A DNA stretch of 64,000 nt from Carnegiea gigantea (taxonomy: Eukaryota; Streptophyta; Magnoliopsida; Caryophyllales; Cactaceae), in NCBI GenBank assembly GCA_029747015.1, contig JAKOGI010001975.1, forward strand, positions 1-64,000. Direction: 5' to 3'. The translations under genes were made by a program, and so were the position numbers. Below, piece by piece: positions 20,882 through 30,674 of the stretch (position 1 is its first letter; each line of letters begins with the position of its first letter). The notes below the pieces were generated by a model, which had not been told where the DNA came from, made no database searches, and worked only from the letters and a program-made list of their open reading frames with translations.

Positions 20882-23354
20882 TGTAACACCCCGAAACTCT
20901 AATTTCAGTTCTCGTTTACTAATCTTAATCCTATGTGGTAGCGGAACCTACTTGTGGTGTTACCGTCGTATTTCCTTCTTGGAAATACCAGGCTGGATAT
21001 CAAATAACGATTAATACAAAATTTGTAATAATGTTTCAATCCCTACATTGTTCAAACTTTCATAACAATAACTAATTTAAACCAATGTTCATAATAACTT
21101 TGTCCCTAACAACTAACTTTCCGTCTTCTTCGACTCACGCATTCGAGCCTCGCTCTACTTTTAGTTCCCCAGCCCCATGTACGACTAAGTCACCTGAAAA
21201 CAAAATATTTTATAAAAGTGAGATAAACTCACTAAGCAATCACCCCTAACAGTCAACTACATACACAAATTCATTTTGAAAACATTTTAATAGGGTAGAG
21301 GAAAACAACAAGACTTCCAAGACACATTTCTCATTAATGTAGCTTTCCATGGTTACCAGTTCTCAGAGATGTAAGTTCATAGTTTATGGTCCAAACACAA
21401 CAGTCCGATTTTAGGTGAGCGACCCCACTGGGTCTCATGGCCTGCATTTCAGTTCAGCGTAGCTGCTTAACTTGTTCCTGACCTACTGCTACTCAGGCGG
21501 TTACCACTTAACCCTTTCTTGGCCTACCACCAATAGGGATGGTTACCGCTAACCTAGCCCACGTCTCAGCAGAGCACGTGGCCGCTCACATGCATGCACT
21601 AGTTTCCCGGGGAAGGCTAATGGCCTTCAATTTAGCATAGTCAAATTAAATCTCACCCAACTCGGCCTTTACGTTATTAATTTCATATCTTCTTATTCAA
21701 GACTGACTTAGCATAAATGAGTTCATTCAATCCCAGCCATTTCCCCCATTGGAAAACCCGCAGGAGTAAAACATGCATCATTAGCAAAACACGATAAAGT
21801 CTCAATTACATAGCATGTCACATCATACAGGTTCTGCCACGCAGTTTCACTCAGTTAACTCATGCTATTATTCCTTTGTATTAGTAAACAGGATAGTTCT
21901 TACCATGTTCAATGCACACATAGTTGCAATGAACGCGGAGAAGGGTTAGGACATGATTGTTACCTGGGTACCGTACAAATTACAGGCTCGGTTACTATTC
22001 TGAACTTACTGCTCCGCACCTGAGCCAACACATAACCCATACTCAGTCTAACTCAAATCAATCACCCCCTGGTCTTTTTCTTGCTTCCAATAATTTTTAT
22101 AAGAATTTACCTATGCTTTTAGGGCCCCCATCCAAGCCCACTCTAGGGTTCAGATTGGCCAAAATCTGGGCCCCCTTCCAGAGGCCCTAACTTCTAGTCT
22201 CGAAGTCCAATTTAAAACTTCTAACCCAATTCAAAAACTCTGAGTCATCCGCTACCCTTGTCATGTTTGAGCTTTCTCCTGATTCTATCCCAAGGTAGGT
22301 CATTTTCTCACTTGTTTTAGCGGTATCACTAACTGTCCTGGTCTGGATAGTCTAAGGTAAATTGGTTGTAACTTGGACCACGCTACCCCAATCGGCCCGA
22401 TTCCAAAACGGAGTTATGCGCGACATCCAAGGTATCCACTCTAAAAATTTGGTGATGTTTGGTTCATCGACTCACCCTTGGTGAATTTTCAAAGTGACCG
22501 TAACTGCAGCCCACCTTCCAGCCCAGCAGGCTCAGCCCAGATTTTCTAGCCCGGTTTCCTAGTCCCATAACGTGCACACCCGGTGTCCAAAAATCAATTT
22601 CTTGGCCATTTCAGAAAGCGGAGCTTGTCCTCCACAACTTTTGTGTTTTGTGTTTTTGCTAATTTACTTAATATCTAGGTCAAAAACCCTAAAACACGCA
22701 AACAGTCCTTGATTGTCGTAGTTTTGATAGTCTCTGGTAAACGAACCATAACTTCCTCTACACAAGTTGAAATCCTGTGATTCCAAAGGTGTAGCGCAGA
22801 GGACGCCTTCATCTACCCTACAAATTTGATGATTTTTGGGCCCGAGTATCAACAGAACCAAATTTTTTAAGTCACGCGTGTTTGTCTGTCTTTCACAGTG
22901 GCAGGTTCTCATCAAGCCTCATTCTAAGAGCCGATCTTTTTACTTAACATCCACGTTCCTCATACCCGTGACTCATTATCCATGAATTCCGACTACGTTA
23001 ATCCCACCCCAAGTTATCCAAGTCACGAAAGATGTTAAAATTCATGTTAAGAACACCAAAAAAAAAATATATATTACCATGCACTTACCTTGATGTAAAC
23101 CCGAAAAAGTTGTAATGAAATCGTCTTCCTTTTTGAGGTTTAAATCTGAAAATCATGCAAAGGTCTCTTTAAAACCAATGCCTTAATTTCAAAACAAAAT
23201 CACACAAAGAAAATAATAAGTGCTAAAATTTTAGGTGCAAAGAAGAGCACGGGACTAAGGTTGCACCCATTTATCACATGTTTCTTACCAAGGGAGAGGA
23301 GAGGGAGGTGGTGGCAGTGGAGTGCCAGTGGCATGGGTGGTGGCTCGCATGGCT

Positions 23355-23357
<3 letters not shown>

Positions 23358-23404
<47 letters not shown>
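23358..23404. repeat. (GA)n microsatellite in E5 LTR
   Basis: A pure GA run of about 22 units. It sits at nearly the same distance from the LTR start as the GA run in E1, but on the opposite strand relative to the element. Confidence 0.95.
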
Positions 23405-23407
<3 letters not shown>

Positions 23408-23748
23408 GAGAGAGAAGTATACTAAGGGGGGTGTGTTTTCATGCTAGGGTTTTAAAGCAAAGGGGGGGTTTCACGGTTAGAGGAGGGGAAAAAGAAAAGG
23501 AAAGGAAAAAAAGGAAAGGAAAAAAGAAAGGAAAGAGAAGAAGAAAAAAAAAGGAAAGAAAATAAGAGGGAAAAAGAAGGAAATTAAGGACAAATTCTAG
23601 GGTTTGATTTGGGGGAAAAAATTTAAATTTTAAAATAAAGATAGCTAGGAGGAAAATAATTGGAAAGGTAATTAATTGAGTTGTGAGACAAAATATGCAA
23701 TTATTTAAATCAAAGGAAAGGAACAAGATAACGCGGATGGAAAATAAA

Positions 23749-23750
<2 letters not shown>

Positions 23751-23820
<70 letters not shown>
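23751..23820. repeat. (TA)35 microsatellite in E5 LTR
   Basis: Seventy bases of perfect alternating TA, followed by TTCCATCG. Such a long perfect run in an otherwise decayed LTR is a slippage product; the isoleucine-tyrosine frame across it is meaningless. Confidence 0.98.
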
Positions 23821-23823
<3 letters not shown>

Positions 23824-24038
23824 CATCGTTGAAATAAGGTTTTAAAAGACAACATGTAGGGAAAAATATTTATAACGACTTAGATTACGAGGGTTGGTCC
23901 ACGTCACTAAGTCTCCTAATTTGATTTTTCGGGGTTTTACATACTATCCCACTTAAGAAAGTTTCATCCCCAAAACTTACACACACGTGGTTATAGGAAC
24001 AAGTGAGGGTATTTGTCTCGCACTTCTTGCTCTGTCTC

Positions 24039-25342
24039 TTAAGTGGCTTCAAACATCTCATGATTAGCCCAAAGGACCTTTACCATGGGCACTGTCTTCC
24101 TATGGAGGTGCTTTTTCCGCCGATCTAGGATCTGTACAGGCTGTTCCTCATATGACAGGTCTTCCTGGAGTTGTATAGGATCAGGCCCGATTATATGTGA
24201 GGGATCTGAGATATATTTCCGTAATTGCGACACATGAAACACATTATGTACTCTTGGAAGTTCGGCTGGTAGGTCCAGCCGATAAGCTACTTCCCCAACT
24301 CTCTATATGACTGGGTACGACCTTATGTACCTTGGGCTAAGCTTTCCTACCATTCCAAATCGTGTGATTCCCTTTTTCGGGGAAGCTCGGAAGAATACTT
24401 GATCCCCTACTTGAAACTCAAGGGGCCTACGCCTCCGGTCAGCATAGGTCTTCTGGCGGCTCTCATTCTCTCCGGGATTACCCTTATTTTATCCGCGGTG
24501 GCTTAGATCAACTCCAGCCTAATAGTCAAAGCTTCATCAATCTCCTGCCAACTGAGCGGTGTTCTGCACTTCCTCCCGTACAGTGCTTCATATTGCGCCA
24601 TGCTAATACTCGCACGGTAGCTGTTGTTGTAAGAAAACTCGATCAGTGCCAGCTGCTCATCCCACACACTTTTAAAGTCCAACACGCAAGCCCTTAGCAT
24701 ATCTTCTAATGTTCGAATAGTGTGTTCTGCCTGTCTGTCCGCAGCAGGGTGGAACGTAGTTTTAAAACGCAGCAACGTCCTAAATGCTTCCTGGAGCTTC
24801 CGTTAGAAACCTGACTGAAACCTGGTGTCCCGATCTGACACGAAAGAGCTAGGCACCCCGTGTAGCCATACTATCTCCTTTAGGTATGCTCGAGCTAATT
24901 GGTCCAGGGTTCAAATATTTCTTATAACTATGAAGTGTGCTGTTTTTGTGAGCCTATCCACGATAACCCAGATTGCGTTATTCTTCCACTAAGTCAAAGG
25001 TAGATCCACCACAAAATCCATGGCTACTGAGTCCCACTTCCACTCGAGAACTTCCAGAGGTTGTAAGAGTCCCGCTGGTCGTTGATGCTCTATCTTCACC
25101 CTTTGATAAGTTAGGCACTTTGCTACATAATCGGCCACTTCCTGTTTCACGTTACTCCACCAGAATGTCTGCTTTAGGTCCTTATACAACTTATTTCCCC
25201 CTGGTTGAACCGAGTGTGGAGTGTTGTGACCCTTGTCTAAGATTTTCTTCTTGAGTGAATCTACGGCTGGCACACACACCCGGTTATGAAACCAAATGGT
25301 GCCATCTTCATGAATTATAAACCCAGGTGCCTTTCCTACCAA
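24039..25342 (-). pseudogene. Tekay integrase and chromodomain, broken (E5)
   Basis: Integrase joins the cDNA to the chromosome. The N-terminal zinc region (25342-25080) reads GHNTPHSVQPGGNKLYKDLK, QTFWWSNVKQEVADYVAKC and LTYQ, with the second Cys of the usual CLTCQ changed to Tyr. The core start SVAMDFVVDLPLT keeps the first Asp, followed by stops to 24776. Then FHPAADRQAEHTIRTLEDML, FSYNNSYRASISMAQYEALY and GRKCRTPLSW. The C-terminal part (24242-24039) reads VFHVSQLRKYI, then YEEQPVQILDRRKKHLHRK and VLWANHEMFEAT, which is the chromodomain that marks chromoviruses and may steer insertion to heterochromatin. Confidence 0.85.
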
Positions 25343-27040
25343 TATTTCCTCCTTGATTCGCTCAAGTTGGGGTCCATAGCTTGAGCTACTCGAATCTCTT
25401 CAATGAGTGTCGGCTGCGCTTCTAGGGTGCATAGCATAGGCTTTGCCCCCGGGGTGATCACGTTGAGTTCCAACTTCCGAAATTCTTCACACAACTCATT
25501 CGGAAGTGCTAGTAAGCAGCTTAGAGCTGGATACGGACGATGAATCAATGCATCCGCCACTACGTTGGCCTTCCCGGGATGGTACTGGAAATTGACATCG
25601 TAGTCCTTTAGAAATTCCAACCACCTTGTCTGTCTCAGATTCAGATCCTTCTGTGAGAAAAGGTATTTCAAACTTTGGTGGTCAGTGAAGACTTCACAAC
25701 ATACCCCATACAAGTAATGCCTCCAGATCTTAAGTGTAAACACGACCGCCGCTAACTCCAGGTCATGCGTTGAGTAATTCCGCTTGTGTGTCTTCAATTG
25801 TCGTGAGGTATAAGCTACGACACGACCCTCTTGCATTAGTACATACCCCAAACCACTCCTAGAGGCATCGCTATACACTACGAAATCTTTGTCAATAGTA
25901 GGTAAGGCCAGTATCGGCGCACTCGTCAGTCTCTTTTTAAGCTCCTGGAATGCCTCCTCGCATTGTTTCGTCCACTCATACCTAGTGACCTTCCTGGTCA
26001 AGTTGGTAAGCGAGGTGGCAATCTTCGAGAAATTTTGCACAAATCTGCGATAGTACCCTACCAGACCCAAGAAATTCCTCGCCTCCGCCGGGTTCCTAGG
26101 TCTGGGCCAGTTTGTTGCAGCCTCTATCTTTTGGGGGTCCACAGACGCTCCCTCGTTGGATATCACGTGTCCCAAAAAGCCACCTTGTTCAACCAAAACT
26201 CACACTTAGAAAATTTCGCGTACAACTCATTCCTTCTTAAGACTTCCAGGGCTATCTGTCGATGGTGATTATGTTCCTCGGGGGTCCTCGAGTAGATTAG
26301 GATATCATCTATGAACACCACCATGAATTGATCCAAGCAGGGTTTGAAGACCCTATTCATAAGGTCCATAAATGCTGCCGGGGCGTTGGTGAGGCTAAAG
26401 GGCATCACCACAAACTCATAGTGTCCGTATTGGGTACGGAAGGAGTCTTGGATATATCCCCATCCCTGATTCGGAGTTGATAGTACCCCGAACGAAGATC
26501 TATTTTAGAAAAGGTCCCCGCACCCTGCAACTGATCAAATAGGTCATCTATCCTGGGCAGAGGGTAACGGTTCTTGACCGTTATTTTGTTCAGCTCTCGG
26601 TAGTCTATACATAGTCTTAGGGTCCCATCCTTCTTCTTCACAAATAAAACCGGGGCTCCCCACGGAGATGTACTAGGCCGGATACACCCCTTCTCCAAGA
26701 GTCCCTCCAACTGTGTCTTTAATTCCTTCAATTCTACCGGGGCCATTCGATAAGGTGCCCTAGAGATAGGTGTGGCTCCAGGAATCAGGTCGATACAAAA
26801 CTCTACCTCTCTAAGGGGTGGTATGCCGGGGATTTCATTGGGAAACACATCTGAAAATTTCTTCACCACGGGGATGTCCTCCAGGGAGGATTCCACACCT
26901 TTGGTTTTCACTACGTTACATAGGAATCCCTCGCATCCTTTGTCTAACAACTTGCGAGCTTTCATTACCGACACCAATTTCCCTTCCATTCTGGGTCTTT
27001 GGCCCCTATGCACTACCTTCTCCCCATTGGACCCCTTCAA
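25336..27040 (-). pseudogene. Tekay reverse transcriptase / RNase H, frameshifted (E5)
   Basis: [102 protein letters not shown] (27000-26450). A one-base loss near 26430 shifts the frame after RIRDGDI; reading resumes with [16 protein letters not shown] and the catalytic [11 protein letters not shown] (near 26300). A second shift follows at 26190. RNase H reads [60 protein letters not shown] and [12 protein letters not shown]. Catalytic residues of RT (the DD pair) and RNase H (SDAS, ELAA, DH, VADAL) are still present, so the copy is fairly young. Confidence 0.9.
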
Positions 27041-27088
27041 GGTGATTTTTCGTCTTGGGCAATCTATCTGAGCCTGATGCCTAACTAA

Positions 27089-27403
27089 CTAGTACATCCC
27101 CAAGATAATCCCAAAATTAGTTAACTCAAACCCGTATAGGTCTGCTAGGAACTCACATTCATATATTCTAATAGGGCAACCCTCGTATACTTCCTCACAC
27201 ATCACAGTCTTCCCATCAGGGAGAGTCACAGATAGCAATGGAGATTTATGGGTGGGGATTAGTCCTAATATCTCAACCAGCTTAGCAGAAATAAAGGAGT
27301 GTGTGGCACCTGAATCAAACAAAACATCTACCGGCTGAGTTAGGAGAGAGAAAGTACACGTCACAACGTTAGAAGCATCCTCTGCTTCCTCCTTTCGCAT
27401 CAC
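27089..27403 (-). pseudogene. Tekay aspartic protease region (E5)
   Basis: Active site VLFDSGATHSFISAKLVEIL is intact (DSGATHSF), followed by LLSVTLPDGKTVMCEEVYEG, IYECEFLADLYGFELTNF and IILGM, where the frame stops instead of continuing DWL. The protease is normally cut from a gag-pol precursor. The upstream link to the zinc knuckle is in the same frame family but has stops. Confidence 0.85.
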
Positions 27404-27559
27404 ATAGACTCTGCCCCCATTGTTTCGGGGTGGTTGGTTGGGTGGTCGGGCTTGAACTTGCTGAGGTGCCCAGTTCTGCTGATTGGGCTAGGCCGCCTGC
27501 CCTCCCCTATTCTGACATGGTTGTTGGGGTCGCTGCCCTTGTCCTTGACGCTGGCCTTG

Positions 27560-28656
27560 CCCTTATCCAGTAGGAGGTGGAGGAAGTGGACAGTCCCGAA
27601 CCTAATGCTGAGGGCTTCCACAATAAAAACACCTCTTCACCGAGCGGCATTCTCTGGCAAAGTGGCCCAGCTTCCCACAAGCGTTGCAGGTTACCTTTGG
27701 CAGTGTATTAGGTGCTGGCCCCCCCGATTAATACTGTTCGAGTACTGATTCCTAGTAGGCTGACGATATTACTCTTGTGGTCGGAAGTTGCCCTGGTTAT
27801 CCCCCCTTCCTCTTGGTTCCCTGCTGCTCATTGAAATAGTTACTCCACTCTTTCATCGCCCTTTCTATGTTGACCATAGTGTCATATAGGTCAACGTAGA
27901 AAGTGTACTAATGTACTAACATCCTCTATTTGATGGTGGGTTCAGCCCGGCCTCGAACCATCTCATCTTCAGCCTTTCGTCAGCTACGAAGGCTGGCGCA
28001 AATTGTGAGAGCTCCATAAATTTGGAGGCGTACCCGAGTAAGCTCATGTTCCCCTGCTGCAGTTGGATGAACTCGCCCTCCTTGGCCTTTTGGAGCGAGA
28101 TAGGGCAGAAATGATCCTTGATCATTTCCTTGAACTTGTTCCAACCAAATCCGGGTTCGTATTGTCTCTCCCTCACTATAGCCCACCATAAGTCATCCTT
28201 GTCCTTCAAATAGAACACAACAAAACCCACCTTCCACTCCTCAGGGCATTGGAGTGCGTCGAATAGCTTCTCCATGCCCCTAATCCAATCCTCAAAAGTC
28301 TTAAGGTCAGGAGTCCCATCGTAGGTGGGTGGGTGATGCCTCGCGACTCTCTTAAACATATAGGAGTTATCTTCCTCGACCCTTTTTTCCCGAGCCTCCA
28401 TTAGCCTCTACAGCTGCTCGTTCTAGAGTCGCAAATGCTCCCCTTGTCTCTATTGCATCTCTAATAGCAATAAGCTGGTGAGTTCAGCTCTAGTGGGCGG
28501 ATTAGCCTCATCCATTTGGCTGCAAGACCCATTCTCATTCCTAAAACGCAGAGCCTCCAACCGTTCCCAGAGGGCAGACATGTTAACCTCCTTATTCCCA
28601 GGGGCTCTCGCAGTATGGTGAGATCCAGTTTGAGATTTGTTGTTGTTTCCCGCCAT
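27560..28656 (-). pseudogene. Tekay gag, broken (E5)
   Basis: Start MAGNNNKSQTGSHH at 28656. The capsid-like core (28340-27916) reads FKRVARHHPPTYDGTPDLKT, FEDWIRGMEKLFDALQCPEE, VVFYLKDKDDLWWAIVRERQ, FKEMIKDHFCPISLQKAKEG, EFIQLQQGNMSLLGYASKFM, typical of Tekay/Del gag. A stop ends this frame; further on, two zinc knuckles are readable: CNACGKLGHFAREC (27688-27647) and CFYCGSPQH followed by a stop. The leader of only about 27 bases between this ATG and the Cassandra-like LTR is much shorter than expected, and no primer site of its own remains. Confidence 0.8.
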
Positions 28657-28682
28657 CCTGTTCGGGAAAGAATTTGGATATT

Positions 28683-28891
28683 ACAATCATCACAAGTCTT
28701 TTCGACGTGCTTTGTCCTAACTCACACGCTGCCCGGGAAACTTTCCAGGAGGTCACCCTTCCCAAGATTGCTTCCTATCAAGCACGCTTAACTATGGAGT
28801 TCTTAATAGTGGGTTTCCCGAAAAGAAAGCTGCACCTTTGGTGATATAGGTAGTCACTCCGATCCTTTTAAGCCACACGAGGGGTATTACA
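28683..28891 (-). mobile_element. Cassandra-like 3' LTR (3'-truncated)
   Basis: Matches the 5' LTR from TGTAATACCCC to GACTTGTGATGATT. The next bases on the minus strand are TGTAATATCC, again an LTR-start-like motif, followed within 30 bases by the Tekay gag ATG. So the break lies exactly where a second LTR start would be expected. Confidence 0.8.
28736..28802 (-). promoter_or_regulatory. 5S-rRNA-like internal promoter in Cassandra-like 3' LTR
   Basis: Minus strand: AGAACTCCATAGTTAAGCGT, then GGGAAGGGTGACCTCCTGGA. Box A and box C are kept; the intermediate element has an A for T change. Confidence 0.8.
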
Positions 28892-29062
28892 ATCACCCCC
28901 ATTTGAAGCGCATAACGTCCTCGTTGTGCCTCACAAACTGACCGACTTATGAGTCCTCTTGACTGGCGGTCCTGCCCAGTATCTTTACCTCGTTAGGTGA
29001 CTGCCCATGGGCTCTCCATCCACTGGCGCAGCTCTCGGTCGCCGGTCGGCTCTGATACCATC

Positions 29063-29341
29063 TGCAATGCCCCGACCCCTCTCGATCATGGGTCTTGCCA
29101 ATAACGGCTTCAATGATCGATGACTGGCCTCACAAATCATCACAAGTCTTTCCGACGTGCTTTGTCCTCGTTCATACGCTCCCCGGTAAACTTTCCAGGA
29201 GGTCACCCATCCCAAGATTGCTCCCCAGCAAGCACGCTTAACTGTGGAGTTCTTAAGAGTGGGCTTCCCGAAAAGAAAGGTGCACCTTTGGTGATATAAG
29301 TAGTCACTTTGATCCTTTTAAGCCACACGCAGGGTATTACA
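29063..29341 (-). mobile_element. Cassandra-like 5' LTR (complete)
   Basis: Starts TGTAATACCC and ends GGGGCATTGCA (minus strand). Its outer end touches the TTTAT duplication at 29342. The first 209 bases align with the 3' LTR copy; the remaining 72 bases are present only here. Confidence 0.85.
29186..29252 (-). promoter_or_regulatory. 5S-rRNA-like internal promoter in Cassandra-like 5' LTR
   Basis: Minus strand: AGAACTCCACAGTTAAGCGT continuing GCTTG, a short spacer, then GGGATGGGTGACCTCCTGGA. These match the box A, intermediate element and box C of plant 5S rRNA genes, which bind TFIIIA and drive RNA polymerase III. The 5' part of a full 5S gene is only weakly recognisable upstream and the 3' end diverges, so this is not a 5S gene. 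In the 3' LTR copy the intermediate element reads GGGAAGGG, with one change. Confidence 0.85.
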
Positions 29342-30149
29342 TTTATATATGACGTTCTCTCTAACAAACGCCAATGGCCATAAGCCAACATTATAAGTAC
29401 CAGATGCTAATCGAATCAATCTAGGGTAGAACAAACAGCCTAGGGTGTTACAAGCTGATTTGAGCCGCAAACCAATGAGCTAATGACACCTCCATAGGTC
29501 ATTCTGCTTAATCAAATGAGATGTCGACCTCTTTAACAAATAAGGATTGCTTTAATCTCTCAAAGCATCCCTTAAGTGGATCAAATGCAACTTATGACTC
29601 ATTTAACCAGGCTAATCATCATGCTGCCAATTAGAACAGCAAGCTAGATAAAAGGATGTTTTGTGCTTGAGATTAGCTGGTTAATAGCAGACTGTGAGGG
29701 AGGTAATCATCGACTTTTGGGAGATTATTTGATAAATATTTAGACATCTTATCTTGTCCTGAAAGCATGTGGGGGGCTGCATGCTACAGGGCCTTCAAAT
29801 TTCTCTTCAAAACTAGCCTGATGTAGATTCCAGTCCAACTTATAGTTTCTGGACTTTGCTTCTAGATGCTCAACCTTTTGCGCTTTAAAATGGCTGGAAC
29901 TTCATTCATTGAGTTGAAAATAAACTAAAGTGATGATGTGAGGATTAATGGACCCTCCATTACTCATGATCAATACTAATCATGGTCACAAACTTGGGCT
30001 AAAAACTGACTGTGTGATCAGTGATCATGGTTGCTTGCTGTAAATGTTCCCTCACCTTTGCCATAGCCTCCTTGATCTCTCCTAGACTTCGACATGCTCT
30101 TTAGACCTCATCTTGCTCATAGGAGTCCTTGGCACCTCAATCTCTATCA
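29342..30149 (-). mobile_element. E4 5' LTR, outer part
   Basis: Begins with the second copy of the TTTAT duplication and ends (minus-strand start) at TGATAGAGATTGAGG, position 30149. The last 265 bases match the truncated 3' LTR at 15772-16040. No coding sequence is visible. A TGTAACACCCTAGG-like phrase on the minus strand near 29451 resembles an LTR start but has no partner, so I treat it as part of this LTR. Confidence 0.65.
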
Positions 30150-30674
30150 TTATCCTCATTGCTAGCCCTTTGAGCTTATATCCATCTTTATTGTTGTTTA
30201 TACACACCTTTAGCCATACAGAAATTTCTATCCTTATGCCAAGTCTATAGACCATCATTTCATGTATATAATGCATAGGTTTGGGGGTAATTGAGTTTAA
30301 GATAGCTTTGGTATGTTGGTTTGTTGAGGAGTAGATGACATTGGGTATTTGCATTTGTTTCCTTCTTATTCGGGTTTTATATATATATATGGATTAGGTT
30401 GTGAGTTGACACTTAATGGTCCTATGTCTTTTAATAGTTAAAATTTTCATTCCATTTTCCAAAAGAAAAAGGGGATATAATTTGAAAAAAAAATAGAGAA
30501 TAAAAAAAATTATTTGAGTAAGTTGATTGGCATTAGAAATCTATATAGCTTGTATCCCTCTTTATCAACCCATTTGCTATTTGATTTGTGGGGAGTATTC
30601 TCATATGTTATTAGGGTTTTTGTTGTCGGTGTACTTCATGGTTAGCTCCCTAGTCACTTTGCCAAGTAGCTCCA
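30150..30674 (+). other. A2 3' non-coding region after the E4 insertion
   Basis: Resembles A1 at about 8063 onward (GCTAGCCC(C)TTTGAGC(C/T)TATATCC). No gene; A-rich near 30460-30520. The polypurine tract expected before the LTR at 30675 is not clear here (GCCAAGTAGCTCCA). Confidence 0.5.

Larger units (their letters stand above)
20882..23941 (-). mobile_element. E5 3' LTR (Tekay type, 3.06 kb)
   Basis: On the minus strand it starts TGTAAAACCCCG after the purine-rich AAGTGGGATAG and ends TTTCGGGGTGTTACA. It carries a GA/CT microsatellite (about 540 bp from its start) and a long TA run. A TCACTAAGCAATCACC module near 21229-21247 (plus) resembles the conserved module of the E1 and E7 LTRs. No gene. 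Confidence 0.85.
20882..29341 (-). mobile_element. E5: Tekay-type element with a Cassandra-like right end
   Basis: The whole block is bounded by a perfect 5-bp duplication, TTTAT (20877-20881 and 29342-29346). On the left is a 3060-bp Tekay LTR (20882-23941), then chromodomain-integrase-RNase H-RT-protease-gag on the minus strand up to the gag start at 28656. On the right, where an identical 3-kb 5' LTR is expected, there is a Cassandra-like TRIM (28683-29341) whose outer LTR end touches the duplication. So the two ends of this insertion are not the same LTR. Coding blocks are the best preserved in the window but contain stops and frameshifts. Confidence 0.75.
28683..29341 (-). mobile_element. 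Cassandra-like TRIM with 5S-rRNA-like LTRs
   Basis: On the minus strand: 5' LTR TGTAATACCC...GGGGCATTGCA (29341-29063, 279 bp), primer site TGGTATCAGAGCC (29060-29048), about 171 bp of non-coding internal DNA (29062-28892) ending in the purine tract AAATGGGGGTGAT, then a 3' LTR TGTAATACCCC (28891-28683) lacking its last 72 bases. Both LTRs hold a segment strikingly similar to plant 5S rRNA (AGTTAAGCGTGCTT, GGGTGACCTCCTGG). Small size, no ORF, Met primer site and 5S-like LTRs are the definition of Cassandra TRIMs. Confidence 0.85.
15772..30149 (-). mobile_element. E4: CRM-like chromovirus, minus strand, split by E5
   Basis: Reading on the minus strand: 5' LTR (30149 to 29342 plus 20881 to 20559), tRNA-iMet primer site (20556-20544), gag, protease, RT, RNase H, integrase (to 16041) and a truncated 3' LTR (16040-15772). 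LTR ends TGATG...CATCA, the QEG motif at the end of integrase lying over the polypurine tract, and the gag/RT phrases fit the CRM branch of chromoviruses. The left outer end is lost by a deletion shared with A2, so no target duplication can be read; the right flank is TTATC (30150-30154). Confidence 0.75.

Noticed and set aside
23439..23855. 138-residue frame with an isoleucine-tyrosine run
   Set aside because: Crosses the TA microsatellite and purine-rich DNA of the E5 LTR.
28736..29252. 5S rRNA genes
   Set aside because: Only the internal promoter half resembles 5S; the 5' and 3' parts diverge and the segments sit inside short LTRs with primer site and purine tract, so they are Cassandra parts.
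29343..29451. Separate LTR fragment starting TGTAACACCCTAGG (minus)
   Set aside because: The E4 LTR is expected to continue here after the TTTAT duplication, and no partner or purine tract supports another element.
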